64,000 nucleotides of DNA. It comes from Valencia hispanica (Eukaryota > Chordata > Actinopteri > Cyprinodontiformes > Valenciidae). The stretch spans positions 7,860,280 through 7,924,279 of the forward strand of contig OY747702.1 of assembly GCA_963556495.2 (NCBI GenBank). The letters are read 5' to 3'. The notes under the pieces are model-generated. The model saw only the letters and a list, made by a program, of their open reading frames with translations. It had not been told where the DNA came from and did not search any database. Shown in pieces: positions 43,936 through 56,473 of this stretch; the stretch's first letter is position 1, and each line of letters starts with the position of its first letter. The position numbers and the translations under genes are program-made.

Positions 43936-45526
43936 CGGTGGCTTGCAAAAGTATTCAGCCCCCTTGAACTTTTCCACATTTTGTCACATTACAGCCACAA
44001 ACATGAATCAATTTTATTGGAATTCCACAAAGTGGTGTACACGTGAGAAGTGGAAGGAAAATCATACATGATTCCAAACATTTTTTACAAATAAATAACT
44101 GAAAAGTGGGATGTGCGTAATTATTCAGCCCCCTGAGTCAATACTTTGTAGAACCACCTTTTGCTGCAATTACAGCTGCCAGTCTTTTAGGGTATGTCTC
44201 TACCAGCTTTGCACATCTAGAGACTGAAATTCTTGCCCATTCTTCTTTGCAAAACAGCTCCAGCTCAGTCAGATTAGATGGACAGCGTTTGTGAACAGCA
44301 GTTTTCAGATCTTGCCACAGATTCTCGATTGGATTTAGATCTGGACTTTGACTGAGCCATTCTAACACATGGATATGTTTTGTTTTAAACCATTCCATTG
44401 TTGCCCTGGCTTTATGTTTAGGGTCGTTGTCTTGCTGGAAGGTGAACCTCCGCCCCAGTCTCAAGTCTTTTGCAGACTCCAAGAGGTTTTCTTCCAAGAT
44501 TGTCCTGTATTTGGCTCCATCCATCTTCCCATCAACTCTGACCAGCTTCCCTGTCCCTGCTGAAGAGTAGCACCCCCAGAGCATGATGCTGCCACTACCA
44601 TATTTGACAGTGGGGATGGTGTGTTCAGAGTGATGTGCAGTGTTAGTTTTTCGCCACACATAGCGTTTTGCATTTTGGCCAAAAAGTTCCATTTTGGTCT
44701 CATCTGACCAGAGCACCTTCTTCCACATGTTTGCTGTGTCCCCCACATGGCTTGTGGCAAACTGCAAACGGGACTTCTTATGGTTTTCTTTTAACAATAG
44801 CTTTCTTCTTGCCACTCTTCCATAAAGGCCAACTTTGTGCAGTGCACCACTAATAGTTGTCCTATGGACAGATTGCCCCACCTGAGCTGTAGATCTCTGC
44901 AGCTCGTCCAGAGTCACCATGGGCCTCTTGGCTGCATTTCTGATCAGCGCTCTCCTTGTTCGGCCTGTGAGTTTAGGTGGACGGCCTTGTCTTGGTAGGT
45001 TTACAGTTGTGCCATACTCCTTCCATTTCTGAATGATCGCTTGAACAGCGCTCTGTGGGATGTTCAAGGCTTAGGAAATCTTTTTGTAGCCTAAGCCTGC
45101 TTTAAATGTCTCAGTAACTTTATCCCTGACCTGTCTGGTGTGTTCTTTGGACTTCATGGTGTTGTTGCTCCCAACATTCTCTTAGACAACCTCTGAGGCC
45201 GTCACAGGGCAGCTGTATTTGTACTGACATTAGATTACACACACATGCACTCTATTTAGTCATTAGCACTCATCAGGCAATGTCTATGGGGAACTGACTG
45301 CACTCAGACCAAAGGGGGCTGAATAATTACGCACACCCCACTTTTCAGTTATTTATTTGTAAAAAATGTTTGGAATTATGTATGATTTTCGTTCCACTTC
45401 TCACGTGTACACCACTTTGTATTGGTCTTTCACATGGAATTCCAATAAAATTGATTCATATTTGTGGCTGTAATGTGACAAAATGTGGAAAAGTTCAAGG
45501 GGCCCGAATACTTTTGCAAGCCACTG
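43936..45526 (-). mobile_element. Tc1-like transposon, nearly intact
   Basis: A 1591-bp element flanked by TA (43934-43935, 45527-45528). The ends read CGGTGGCTTGCAAAAGTATT at the left; the right-end complement reads CAGTGGCTTGCAAAAGTATT. Long inverted repeats include the gacaaaatgtggaaaagttc stretch. It encodes a minus-strand transposase with one nonsense codon. Confidence 0.95.
44138..45157 (-). pseudogene. Tc1 transposase with one nonsense codon
   Basis: The start codon at 45157 (MKSKEHTRQVRDKVTETFKA) leads to a TAA at 45073-45071 after 28 codons, in the first HTH. After it the frame is open for 309 residues to 44138. The DDE triad is present: [23 protein letters not shown] and SPDLNPIENLW, with 34 residues between the second Asp and the Glu (DD34E). 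RQGRPPKL is the AT-hook-like GRPP motif between the two HTH domains. The family cuts and pastes at TA. Internal initiation at 45067 would lack half of the DNA-binding domain. Confidence 0.92.
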
Positions 45527-45739
45527 TAATTTTAAGTTTTCTAGCCAGGAGATAATGTTTTTTTTTGTTAGAGTTCAGTGACATTAGAACCTTGGGTAAG
45601 CCCCTGCTTGTTTCTGTGTCTTATAGAGAGATTTCTTCCCTCCTAAGAAAACCCAGAAGATAAATTATTTTATGATTCTTTTGAAGCTTTAAGGATTCGC
45701 AATGATTTTGGAAAACCTAAAAATATGCTAGTTAATGCT

Positions 45740-47022
45740 TTTGTTATCTGTATAAAAGACACCTGTCCAAACCTTCAAACAGTCGGACTCCAACCTCCAC
45801 CATGGCCAAGACCAGAGAGCTGTCCAAGGACACCAGGGACAAGATTGTACACCTGCACAAGACTGGGATGAGCCAATCTACAATAGGCAACCACCTTGGT
45901 GAGAAGAGATTAACTGTTGAAGCAATTATTAGAAAATTGAATAAATGCAAGATCACTGACAATCTCCCTCAACCTGGGGGTCCATGCAGTATCTGACCTT
46001 GTGGGGTACACATGATATTGAGAACGGTGAAGAAACAGCCCAGAACTACACGGGGGAACTGGTCAATGACCTGCAGACAGCTGGGACCACAGTAACAAAG
46101 GTTACTATTCGAAACACAGTACGTCGTCATGGACTAAAACCCTGCACCGCTTAAGGCAAAGCCAAAACATACCCAGGCCTGTCTAAAGTTTACCAAAGAC
46201 CATCTGGATGATCCAAAGGAGGATTGGGAGAATGTCATGTGGTCAGATGAGACCACATTAAAACTCTTTTAAATAAATGCCACTCGTCTTGTTTGGAGGA
46301 GGAAGAATGCTGAGTTGCATCCCAATAAAATCATACCCACTGTGAAGCATGGGGGTGGAAACATTATGCTTTGGTGCTGCATTTCTGCAAAGGGGACAGG
46401 TAGACTGATCTGTATTAAGGAAAGGAGAAATGGGGCCTTGTATTGTGAGATTTTGGGCAAAAACCTCCTTCCATCAGTGAGAGCATTAAAGATGAAATGT
46501 GACTGGATCTTCCAGCATCACAATGATCCCAAATACATCGCCTGGGCAATGAAGGAGTGGCTACGTAAAAAGCATTTCAAAGTTCCTGGAGTGGCCTAGA
46601 CAATCTCCAGACCTCAATTCAATAGAGAATTTGTGGAGGGAGTTGAAAGTCCATGTTGCCCAGTGACAACCCCAAAACTTCACAGCTCAAGAGATGATCT
46701 ACATGGAAGAATGGGCCAAAATAGCAGCCACAGTGTGTGCAAACCTGGTGAAGATCTACAGGAAACATTTGACATATGTCATTGCCAACCACAGTAACAT
46801 TGCAAATTATTGTGGTGAACTTTTGTTATGGACAATATACTTATTTTCTGCACCAGTATACAAATAAATTCTTTAAAAATCATACAATGTAATTCCCTGG
46901 ATTATTTTTACATTCTGTCTCTCACAGTTGAAGTGTAGCTATGATGGAAATTACAGACCTCATCTTTTTAAGTGGGACAACTTACACAGTTTGTGGCTAC
47001 CAAATACTTATTTGCCCCACTG
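45740..47022 (+). mobile_element. Tc1-like transposon, 5' end missing, degenerate
   Basis: [20 protein letters not shown] starts at 45802. Catalytic pieces follow in other frames: VMWSDETTLKLF, then [31 protein letters not shown] has His where the second catalytic Asp belongs. The right end reads aatacttatttgccccactg with TA at 47023-47024. The matching left terminal repeat is absent, so the element was truncated near 45740. Same family as 24656-25852. Confidence 0.8.
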
Positions 47023-47040
47023 TAACTATGTATTATTAAG

Positions 47041-47110
47041 TTGACTTTTCTTGTGAAGCGCCTTTAGATGACGTGTTGGCAATTGACACTAAATGAATAA
47101 ACTGAATTGA
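47041..47110 (+). repeat. Interspersed repeat tail
   Basis: The stretch ttttcttgtgaagcgccttt ... aatgaataaactgaattga is a short copy of the tail also at 13180 and 63085. Confidence 0.5.
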
Positions 47111-48519
47111 CTATACAACTGTGGTCCTTAGTAAACTGCCACTGTTTTGATGTGGAACAGTTTGCTGAAGTGCTAGGTTGCGATCGCATGTTTCCTCAAT
47201 GTTTTGATAGGACTTTGATAATTTGGCTTTAAACATTTTTCTCTTTTTTCCAGTTTCATCCCAACTTGTCAATGTATATATATACAGGGATGAACTGACA
47301 ACCTGTCCATTGTGGAGAGGTCCAGTACCACTGCCCTGCCTGGTTAACAGATAGGGAGCGTGGTTCCCATGAGAACAGCCCCAGCTGCTTCAGAGCACGT
47401 CAAGAGTGAGCCTTTCTGTGTGTGAGGGTGGAGATCAGGCTGATTGTAAGTTACAAGAACAAACCGAAAATGTTATAGTGAATGGCAGAGACTCTGAATA
47501 GCAAACAACCACAGACAGCAGAAAAACTGTTTTAAAAGGTTTATTGAGAATATGCTAAATTAGGACAGTTATGTCATGGGGGATGAATCCGTATGGGTCG
47601 AGTGGACTGGAGAGGACAGGTAAGTAATGAATCCTTTATACAGAGATTTCGTTTTCCAGGATAGTTAAAGATGGAGGAGATTTTACTGTTTTGGAGTTGT
47701 GTCGAGTTTCCAGGAGGAACTAAGTTGGAATTCAGTGACTGAGATCGGCTTGGATTGGTTGGTTGGCGTGACGTCTGATCCAGTGTCTCCTTACTGCAGA
47801 TGGGATGACTTTGGAGGGTGAACAGGCAGTAGATCGGCTGGAGCAGAGAGCAGATGAATGTTGACAGAAAGTCCAAGGAGGACCGGTGCAGAGGCTGACC
47901 AGAGGGAATCCAGGAAGTGGATGTAACACGGAGGACTCTGACTGGAATGAGTTATCGAGGAGGGATCATCCATGAGTAGGACAAGGAGGGTAAGAATTAT
48001 TTCTTAGAGAAAAGTAATCTTACCTCTTAAAAAGCTTGAACAGAGTCAAAAGACTGATTGGCCTGTTACCACTCTAGGAAAGTGAACCCTCTGGCATCAG
48101 ACTCAGGGAACAGCTTCTCTTGTATGCTGCAGCACTGATGAGACAAATCTGGTGCAGCTCCTGCCGGTTACACCCTGCAGAGAGGTAAGGAGACACAAAC
48201 ACACCAACATTCCCAGCACATAATTACTGAATCCATTTCAACCATTTACTCCAGGAGCTGTGTATAACTGTAAACTGTTGCCACTTTGAAGCTTGGAAAG
48301 CAGCAGAAGTTTCAAAAACTGCCGCTGCCAAAGCACACAAAGCACCGTGGAGACTCTGACGGCCCTCTGACGGCCTCAACCATAGACTTAACATGTAATT
48401 TTGCTGTTCTGGGCGTTGACGTTTTGGGCAGTGTGAACGACCCTTAAGGTAGTTAATGTCATGCTTGGGTCAGGTTTTTTAGCCCAAGTGTAGAATTACA
48501 CTGAGGTAGTAGATACAGT
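47111..48519. other. Intergenic, unassigned
   Basis: 47550-48000 is a purine-biased block whose open frames look spurious. The end near 48440 (gtgtgaacgacccttaagg) resembles a MITE terminus without a partner. Confidence 0.35.
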
Positions 48520-48973
48520 TTCAACAGTTTTCTTCTCTTTTGGCTTTTCCCTTCAGGGATCGCCACAGAAAATGATCTGTCTCCATTAAGTCCAGCTCCT
48601 GCATCCTCCACCCTCACACCAACTAACTTCATGTCCTCTTTCGCCACATCCATATATCTCCTTTTTAGTCTTCCTCTTCCTGCCTGGTGGCTCCAACCTC
48701 AGCATCCTTCTACCGATATAATTGTCGTCTCTCCTCTGAACATGTCCGAACCTTCTCAGTCTGGCCTCTCTGACTTTATCTCCAAAACATCTAACATGAG
48801 CTGTCCCTCTGATGTACTCATTCCTGACCCTATCCATCCTCGTCACTCCCAAAGAGAATCTCAACATCTTGAGTTCTGCAACCTCCAGTTCTGCTTTCTG
48901 TCTTTTCCTCATTTAAACTGTCTCTAAACCATACAATATCACTGGTCTCACTACTGTCTTGTAGACCTTTCCT

Positions 48974-49966
48974 TTAATTCTTGCTGAAACACTTTTGTCT
49001 CTCAACACCTGACACTTTTCTCCACCCATTCCAACCAGCTTGCATACGCTTCTTCACCTCTCTTACACACTCTCCGTTGCTCTGGACCATTGACCCTAAG
49101 TACTTAAAGTCCTCTCGCGTCTTTATTTCCACTCCATGTAACTTCACCGTTCCAGTTGTCTTTCTCTCATTTACATACATGTATTCTGTCTTGCTGTGAC
49201 TAATCTTCATTTCTCTCTTTTCCAGTGCATATATCCACCTCTCTAGCTTTTCCTCTATCGGCACCCTGCTCGCACTGCAGATCACAATGTCATCTGCAAA
49301 CATCACAGTCCATGGAGACTCCTGTCTAACCTCATCTGTCAGCCTGTCCATTACCAAAGCAAACAAGAAGGGGCTTAGAGCCTTGAACTCCTCTGTCACT
49401 GCTACAGCACACCTCACTGTTGTCTTACAGCTCTCACACATGTCCTGCACCACACCAACATACTTCTCTGCCACTCCAGACCGTCTCATGCAATACCACA
49501 GCTCTTCTCTTGGCACCCTCTCAAATGATTTCTCTAAATCTAGAAAGACACAATGCACCTCCATCCGATCTTCTCTTTACTTCCTCATCTAAGAGGGTTC
49601 TCCATCTAAGAGGGTTAGAGGGTCCTTAAAGCAAAAATTGCATCTATAGTACTCTTTCTTGGCATGAATTCTCACTTCTGACCTAAGCCTAGCTTCCACT
49701 ACTCTTTCCCACAGCTTCATTGTATGAATCCTTAGCTTTATCCCTCTGTAGTTGCCACAATTCTGTACATCCCTCTTATTCTTTAAAATCGACACTAGAA
49801 CACTTTTCCTCCATTTCTCAGGCAGCTTCTCACTCTTCATAATCTTGTTAAAAAACCTAGTCAAAAAGTCTACTGCCACCTCTCCTAAGCACTTCCATAA
49901 ATCTACAAGTATTTTATCAGGACCAACCGCCTTTCCCCTCTTCATCCTCTTCAACACTTTCCTCAC
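48974..49966 (-). pseudogene. RTE reverse transcriptase remnant
   Basis: Two frames, 49966-49589 (thumb-proximal GNYRGIKL motif) and 49564-48974 (DLEKSFERVPREELW, FADD box). A short gap with a stop at ~49580 separates them. The catalytic Asp pair is kept, but the protein cannot be made whole. Confidence 0.85.
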
Positions 49967-50206
49967 TTCATCTTATGGAGTTAATGTTTTAGCTTAAGTT
50001 CAGGAGCCGGACCACGCCCCCAAATCCAATTCTCATTTAGCAATCTACCCAAACTCGATTCACCTGGCGTCTTACACCTGGATTGCATATTTAATTCCTC
50101 TGCAGTCAATGTAAACTCAGCCCGCCTAGTGCTCCGCATTTGTCTTGATCGTTTTCGCACCCCATCCCTTCCCGACCCTCTAATTGGCAACTGCCAGTCA
50201 ATGACC

Positions 50207-50290
50207 CGATGCAATCTGCTGGGATTCCTTAAATAGAACTAGCTAAAACTTTAACCTGTTGTGAATCGACGCTATATAAATACAATTGAA
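50207..50290 (+). repeat. Interspersed repeat tail within the insert
   Basis: Contains aatctgctgggattccttaa joined to gttgtgaatcgacgctatat, an internally deleted copy of the repeat at 63085-64000. Confidence 0.6.
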
Positions 50291-50317
50291 ATCCTTGCAT
50301 CTTCACGCTCTTCCATT

Positions 50318-50650
50318 CATCCACATCCTCCCATCCCTTCCCTCATCCCTTCATCCCCACATCCCTATATCCCTTCATCCCCACATCCCTCCATCCCTTC
50401 CCTCATCCCTTCACCCTCTCATCCCCTTCCCTCATCCTCTCATCCCCTTCCCTCATCCCTACATCCTCTCATCCCCTTCCCTCATCCCTACATCCTCACA
50501 TCCCCTTCCCTTATCCCTACATCCTTACATCCCCTTCCCACATCCCTACATCCTCACATCCCCCATCCTCTTCCCTCATCCCTACATGGCTACATCCCCC
50601 ATCCCTGCATCCCCTTCCCTCATCCCTACATCCCCTTCCTCATCCCCTCC
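50318..50650. repeat. Pyrimidine minisatellite (catccct/catcccctt units)
   Basis: Tens of imperfect copies of catccct- and ccttccct-type units. The long S/P/H/I-rich open frames across it are artefacts of the repeat. Confidence 0.92.
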
Positions 50651-52289
50651 CTCATAACCTCGTCCTCACATCCCTACGTCCACTCAGTCCTAGCCTCCTA
50701 ACATATCTCTCTTTCAGGTTATGTCTGGGGGGGTCCTGAGCAGGCTCGGGAAAAATGAATTCCTGAAGACTGCACCCCCACACAGAGTCTTCTCCCTAGC
50801 CTCCATTGGCACATCTCCCCAGACCTTTCATCCCTCATTCCATTCCTTCAATAAACTTTTAAATTCAGATCTCTGAAGCGTGGTCCGAGCTAGTGAAAAC
50901 TAATCTCAGGTACTTCCTGATCCACAACAGTCACCTCTTCCACTCTACATTCTTCCTCATTTTCCTCATTCATGAGCTTCTCAAAGTGCTCTTTCCATCT
51001 TCCCATCACACACTTGGCAACTTCTCAATAGATTTCCATCTCTATCCTTAATCCCCCTAACCTGTTGCACATCCTTTCCGCCTCTATCTTTCTATCTTTT
51101 CTAATCACTTTAGCTGTAGCTGTCTAGTCATCTGGGAGCACCTCCTGGCCACCTAGAGCCTGTCTTAACTCCAACAGTTTCATCCTACAGACCACCATCC
51201 TATTCTGTCTAGCTACACTCTCGCCTACCACTACCTTGCAGTCAGTAAGCTCATTCAGATCACAATGTCTACATAAAATGCACTCCACCTGAGTGTTCTT
51301 ACCTCCACTGTTATAATGTTCCTGCCTCTTCTATAAGCATTTACAACAGCCATTTCAATCCTTTTCACAAAGTCTACCGCCATCTGTCCTTCTTTGTTCC
51401 TATCCTGGATACCAAACATGCCCATAACTTACTCATCACCTTTGATCCCTTCACCAACATTACATTTTGCACCAATCAACATCCTCTCAACTCTGGGGAT
51501 ACATTGCATCAGATCATCTAGTTCACTCCAGAATTTCTGTTTCTCTTCTATCTCACATCCTACCAGTGGGGCATAACCACAAACAATGTTGATATTTATT
51601 CCTTCAATTTCAATCTGACACTCTTTTCACTTCCAGAACGTTTATAACGAACTCCTCCTTCAAGATAACTCCTACTACATTTCTCTTTTCATCTACACCA
51701 TGATAGAACAACTCGCACCCTTCTCCTAAGCTTCTAGCCTTGCTATATTTCCACTTGGTCTCCTAAACACAGTATATCCACCTTCCTTCTCTGCATCATG
51801 TCCAACACCTCTCTAGCTTTACTTGTCATAGTCCCAACATTCAAAATCCCTACTCTCAGTTTCCCACTCTTGAATTTCATCTTCTCTCTCTGTCTACCAA
51901 CATGCTTTCCTCCTCTCCTCCATCGATTAACAGTCGTCCAGTTTCCACCTGCAGTCTGTGGGTCAACATTACTGGTGGTGGTCATTGTTAACCCAGGCCT
52001 CGACTGATCCGATATGGAGTTCATGTTTTTGATTCACATATTTGATTCAGCTTAGCTTCTATGTTGGATGCCTTTCCTGACAAAACCCTGTGCATTTTTC
52101 CAGACTTAGGACTGCCACAAGGAATCACTAGCTTGTGAACCCTTATGGTTACATAAGGTTCAGTGGTTAGTTAATGGCTTGCTAGAGCGAAGATCTTTAT
52201 TTAGACAGCAATCTGTTGGGTTGTTAGGGTTAGGGCAAGCACACATTATTGAGGTTTTAATCCAGTTCAATTATGACTGGTGGATGGTT

Positions 52290-52760
52290 GCTTATTAAAT
52301 ATTATAATGATGGCTGGCTGAAGGAGGCACTGAGAGTGCTGTGGCTGGTGGAAATTTGATCCTGATTACTTGGTGAGGCCCTGTGCTGTCTGTGAAGGCA
52401 CCAGATGGCGCCCAGCTCACACACCTTTTCAGCTCTTCCCACAGATTTCTTATACGATTGACATCAGGACTTTGTGATGACAGGTCCACAAGATTCATTT
52501 TGTTACCCTTCCGCCACTTTGTAACTAATTTGACAGTAGGATCAGAGTCAGCGTCCATTCGGAAGACCCAACCTTTCACTTCCTGACTGACGTTTTTAGA
52601 CGTTGCTGTCAGGAATCTGGTTTGTTGATGTTTGTGGTGGTTCTGCTGTTCGTTCAGTTCCTCAGGTTCTAAACTGGAGGGTGCAGTGGAGGCACCCACC
52701 TGAGAGTTCTCCCTCGGTAGGAAGCTTTGCTGCCTCAGGCACACCTGCAATCCATCAAGG
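52290..52760 (-). pseudogene. Tc1-like transposase relic
   Basis: On the minus strand, RMDADSDPTVKLVTKWRKGN and LSSQSPDVNRIRNLWEELKR correspond to the second-Asp and Glu regions of Tc1 transposases (FQ-D-DPKH and SPDLNPIENLW), with the Glu changed. No terminal repeats found. Confidence 0.6.
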
Positions 52761-53413
52761 CCGTCAGCAGGAGGATAAGAGGAGCTGGAAGCTCATTCAT
52801 CTCTGATCACCTAAACATTCCTGTCATAAAGTTACTCATTTATCAGTCATCCTCAGACCCTGCATAACACTCCTTCGGATCATCTACACTGCTCCTGGAT
52901 TTTTCCACCACCTTAACCTTCAATCCAGATTCCACTCCAATTTCTACTTCCACATCCAGTAAGCTGCTCAATTGTTGGTTAACAGAAACCCCCTTCTACA
53001 AGAGCTTTACTTACCTCTCAGCCCCACACTTCCAGCGTTCCATTCCCAGTCCCCAGCCTGTTCCAGATTTCGTTTCATCAGCAGGACATGTCACCAGTAA
53101 TCACGTTTTTTTCTCATGAGTGCATTAACAAACTGTAATTTGTCTTTCATAAAGCTTTAGCTGTATTGACTTGTTCCTCCCTGAGTGGCCTTTTAGCCCA
53201 TGTTGGCACAGAACTCCTTTCACTCTTGATTAGGATACCTTCACCAAGTTATTTTCTTTTGTTATGGGGTTTATATACAGAGTTATCACCAAACCATATT
53301 CCTTTATGAGACATAGAACCCATCTCCTTCCTGAACAGTATGACAGCTGCCCTGTCCCATGCTGTTTATACATGTGAACAATTACTTGAATGGGTGAACA
53401 TTGAACCTGCTGA
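52761..53413. other. Intergenic, unassigned
   Basis: Nothing recognised. Confidence 0.35.
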
Positions 53414-53421
53414 CATCTAGA

Positions 53422-54904
53422 CAGTGTTGGGTGTAACGCATCACAAAGTAACTAGTTACTGTAATGACATTACTATTTTTGTAACGTAGTAGTGTAACGC
53501 GTTACTGCGGCAAACACTGTAATGACATTACAATTACTTTCGAAAATATGATGTCGTTACTGGTTACATAACCTGTTCCACCCCACAGCCCCTCCGCTGG
53601 GTCACTGTGGGGGAAGGGCGGGGAAATGTCCGAATTTAGTTGACCTGTGGTCACTGATTGCTAAATATGTCCTATCATTATAAACCTCAGAATCTCAGCT
53701 AAAGACTCATATAAATCTTTTCTGTGACCTCCAAAAGCAGAAAAAATAACAAGCAATTAAAGGAACAGGTGTGCTATTTTGCGGATTTTACATGAACACA
53801 TTCAACCAAATCTGTCAGTCACTCTGCCGAACAGAACCGAGCAAACTTTGCCTTCTCTGAAAGCCAGCATCTCACAGATTCTAAAGCTGCAAGTTTCATC
53901 ACGCTATGTGCAAATTTCAGCAAATGAGCAGCAAAATAAGCCCAAAAATACGTACAGCATTTCAAAAACTAGAGCATAAATTCTTTCTTACCTTTGTTTT
54001 TTCCTTCCTGAAAAAAATAATCCACCGTGATGTGACTGTATTTCTAGAATAACTAAAATATCCAGTGTGCATTTAGAAAAGAAAAAGTAAAAAAAAACGT
54101 AATCCTTTGCCATTTTTTTTTACATTTGATTTGAGGAGGCTCGACCTTGTCTGACATGCGCACTGTGAACTTTCCCCATGTAAACATTTGCTTTGTCCAA
54201 TCTGCTTCAAAGTTCTGATGTCAGCGTGATTCTATAGGATCTTTCGATTCTAACCATATCTAAATCATCCAAATCGGCCAATAGAAACCGGAATTACAGG
54301 TCTGCGTAATTCTCAAAACAGATATTTTGTTTACCTCGGGGGCGAGCGCTGTGACGCTGTTACGCGCAGGTGATCAGATGAGCAGGTGACGATTCAGCTT
54401 CGATTGTTTTGTTTGCGTTCGAAAAATGGCGCTTCAAGAGAAGAGAATCATCACTGACGAAGCACTGGCGATTATTTAGAATGATAGTTCATCTGAGGTT
54501 TGTGTTGAGGACTCGTCATCAGAAGAGGAAAACCGAATTTTACCGGAGGAATAGAGGTATGTCCCTTCTAGCTAATGCTAATAGCTCTGTCAGCCATTTT
54601 AAATAGATGTTTTCTTTCTTATTTGTGTTCTTAGATGTTTGGGTAGGCTATATACATTTTTTTAAACTGTGCATATATATAAATAATGGATATTTTATAT
54701 ATCTTTTTATGTCATAATATTCTTTTAGTCACCTCGGTATTCATTTCAGGTATGTTTTAGAACGATGCAAGAGTAGTGTAACTAGTAATGTAACTAAGTT
54801 ACTTTCCAAAAAAAAGTAACTAAGTAATGTAAGGGATTACTTTTATGAGAAGTAATGAGTAATTTGTAATGGATTACTTTTTTTGAGTAACTTCCCCATC
54901 ACTG
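53422..54904 (+). mobile_element. hAT-type transposon, internally deleted
   Basis: 1483 bp. Left end CAGTGTTGGGTGTAACG; right-end complement CAGTGATGGGGAAGTTAC. A perfect 8-bp duplication catctaga (53414-53421 and 54905-54912) is diagnostic of hAT size class. Sub-terminal runs of taactagttact and agtaactaagtaat occur at both ends. A short coding start lies inside; no transposase catalytic domain is present. Confidence 0.85.
54426..54555 (+). pseudogene. Coding start inside the hAT element
   Basis: ATG at 54426 reads MALQEKRIITDEALAII and then a stop. After the stop the frame continues NDSSSEVCVEDSSSEEENR, acidic and Ser-rich, to a GT at ~54558. It looks like a decayed first exon of a transposon protein; the family is not clear. 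A Harbinger or piggyBac-like N-terminus is as plausible as hAT. Confidence 0.4.
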
Positions 54905-54912
54905 CATCTAGA

Positions 54913-55483
54913 TTCTTGATATTTTTTCCATGACATGTCTTTGAGGTGTTGTCAAGGGGTATGAGTTAACCGAAACAAAATTAAGAAGCTTGCTAAAATC
55001 TACCATTTCCCATAATTGTTAAAGTTAAGGTAAACAGTAAGCTATTTATAAATTCTGACTCTGAAGAAAGCGATGGAAAACCTTTCTCTCATTTTTATAG
55101 AGTTTAGCCAGGCAACTTTAGAATGTTTTAAGATCATATAGTGAGGATGAAAGGTATAGTACAATCATATGCAAGAAAAGAGAATATTATTGAAAGGGTA
55201 GTTCAGAAACTCAATTCACCAAGTGAAACACATTATATAGTTTGATTCCATAACGACTGATGTTTTTTATGTATTTTTGTTAATTATCATGATATTCTGC
55301 TTACAGCTAAAATACTATAATAAGGATTAGAATATTACATTAAACCAATATAACAACAAATAAATGCAGAAATGTGGGCTTAAAGAAAAAGAAGTTTAAA
55401 ACCTGCTTTAATGTTCTCATTTTCAAATGTACTTTTAATCTGTCAAACGAGCCTCATTAGAACACATTCTCATTGTTTAATGT
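54913..55483. other. Intergenic, unassigned
   Basis: AT-rich, nothing recognised. Confidence 0.35.
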
Positions 55484-56059
55484 TTTTAAACTAGGGCTGT
55501 CAAAATTAACACGTTAATGCAGGTCGATTAATTTGTACAATTGACCCAATTAATTTTTTTAAACACAATTAACACATGGACAGAATGGCCCACGCTGTTT
55601 ATTCCAGTCAGCAGCATGGCAGACCCAATCTGCATCCGTCGTTCCATTGTTAACGTCTCATAGGTATTATCGGTCACTATTATCGTCACTCCCTGCTCTG
55701 CTGCGCGTGTATTCTGCAGAAAGAAATGCAATTATGACTTATGCTGTTGGTCGCTCTGATAAAAACAAACGTGCATTCCATTGACTCGCCCTTTTCAAGG
55801 CAAGCAAAGGACGTCTTTGGTTGAGAGATCAGAAGAAGCAATTGGAACTAGCAGATGTTTTAAAATGCAACAATCTGCATCGATAACTTCGGATCAGGTA
55901 AGCCTTGGCTAACAAAAACAAGCTAACATAGTTAACCAACAGCTGCAAATTACTGCAAATAACAGTGGGAACCAGGGAGTCATGTAAAGGTTCTGTGTCA
56001 AACCATTTGTGCACACATCGTGGTGTTGATGAACAAATAATCCCTCGATTACTCAGAAA

Positions 56060-56278
56060 AATTTAATTCAAAAATACTTTATTGATCCCAGAGAGAAATT
56101 AGGTGTTGTTGCTCATACTTCTTAATTATTCAAGGAGTTGTTGTAGATATTGATGGCTGTGGGCAGGAAGTCACTGCTGTAGCAGTCTGTGTTGCAGCGA
56201 AACTGAAAAGCCTCTGACTGACGACAATGTTGTTGTAGGATAGTCCCATTAAGAGGATGCTCAGGGTTGTCCAAAATT
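56060..56278 (-). mobile_element. Rex1-like LINE 3' end, minus strand
   Basis: Complement of the 14500-14760 tail: aaatactttattgatcccag at the left, then ggctgtgggcaggaagtcac and gaggatgctcagggttgtcc. It encodes a remnant of DNPEHPL and SDFLPTAINIYNNSL on the minus strand. Confidence 0.75.
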
Positions 56279-56473
56279 AATAAGAAATGGTCAGCTTTAC
56301 TTTCAGAAAATGCTAACCAGTTAGTTTGCCTTAGCAAATGGCTACAATATGAATAGGTTAAAAGAGTCCTGTGTAAATGTGATAGTGGAGTTCCAAACAA
56401 AAGTTCCATCCATCACTCCTGTATTTACCCAAAAAAATTATACTTTTTCAGTCATATTTAGGAATGTTAATTA

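Larger units (their letters stand above)
49996..50898. mobile_element. Insertion in the RTE element, class uncertain
   Basis: About 900 bp splits the RTE frame between EIS and the TP-EVRKV segment. The insert has short inverted ends (ggaccacgc near 50010 and gcgtggtcc near 50878). It carries a copy of the interspersed tail at 50207-50290 and a pyrimidine minisatellite. AATAAA at 50850-50855 lies close to its right end. It might be an LTR or DNA element; I cannot decide. Confidence 0.5.
48520..52150 (-). mobile_element. RTE-clade LINE, near full span, degenerate, split by an insert
   Basis: Reading the minus strand from right to left. The endonuclease start LRVGILNVGTMTSKAREVLD is at ~51890-51830. 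The pre-RT segment VVDQEVPEIS is at ~50920. After the insert at ~49996-50898 comes RKVLKRMKRGKAVGPDKI (49966 on). Then RT with LSPFLFALVMDRLTDEV and the active site MFADDIVICS near 49300. The C-terminal part ELEVAELKMLRFSLGVTRMD lies at ~48890. The 3' end gatccctgaagggaaaagcc is typical of RTE. Frameshifts and stops are present throughout. Confidence 0.85.

Noticed and set aside
50261..50701. S/P/H/I-rich frames of 123-146 aa
   Set aside because: They are translations of the catccct minisatellite.
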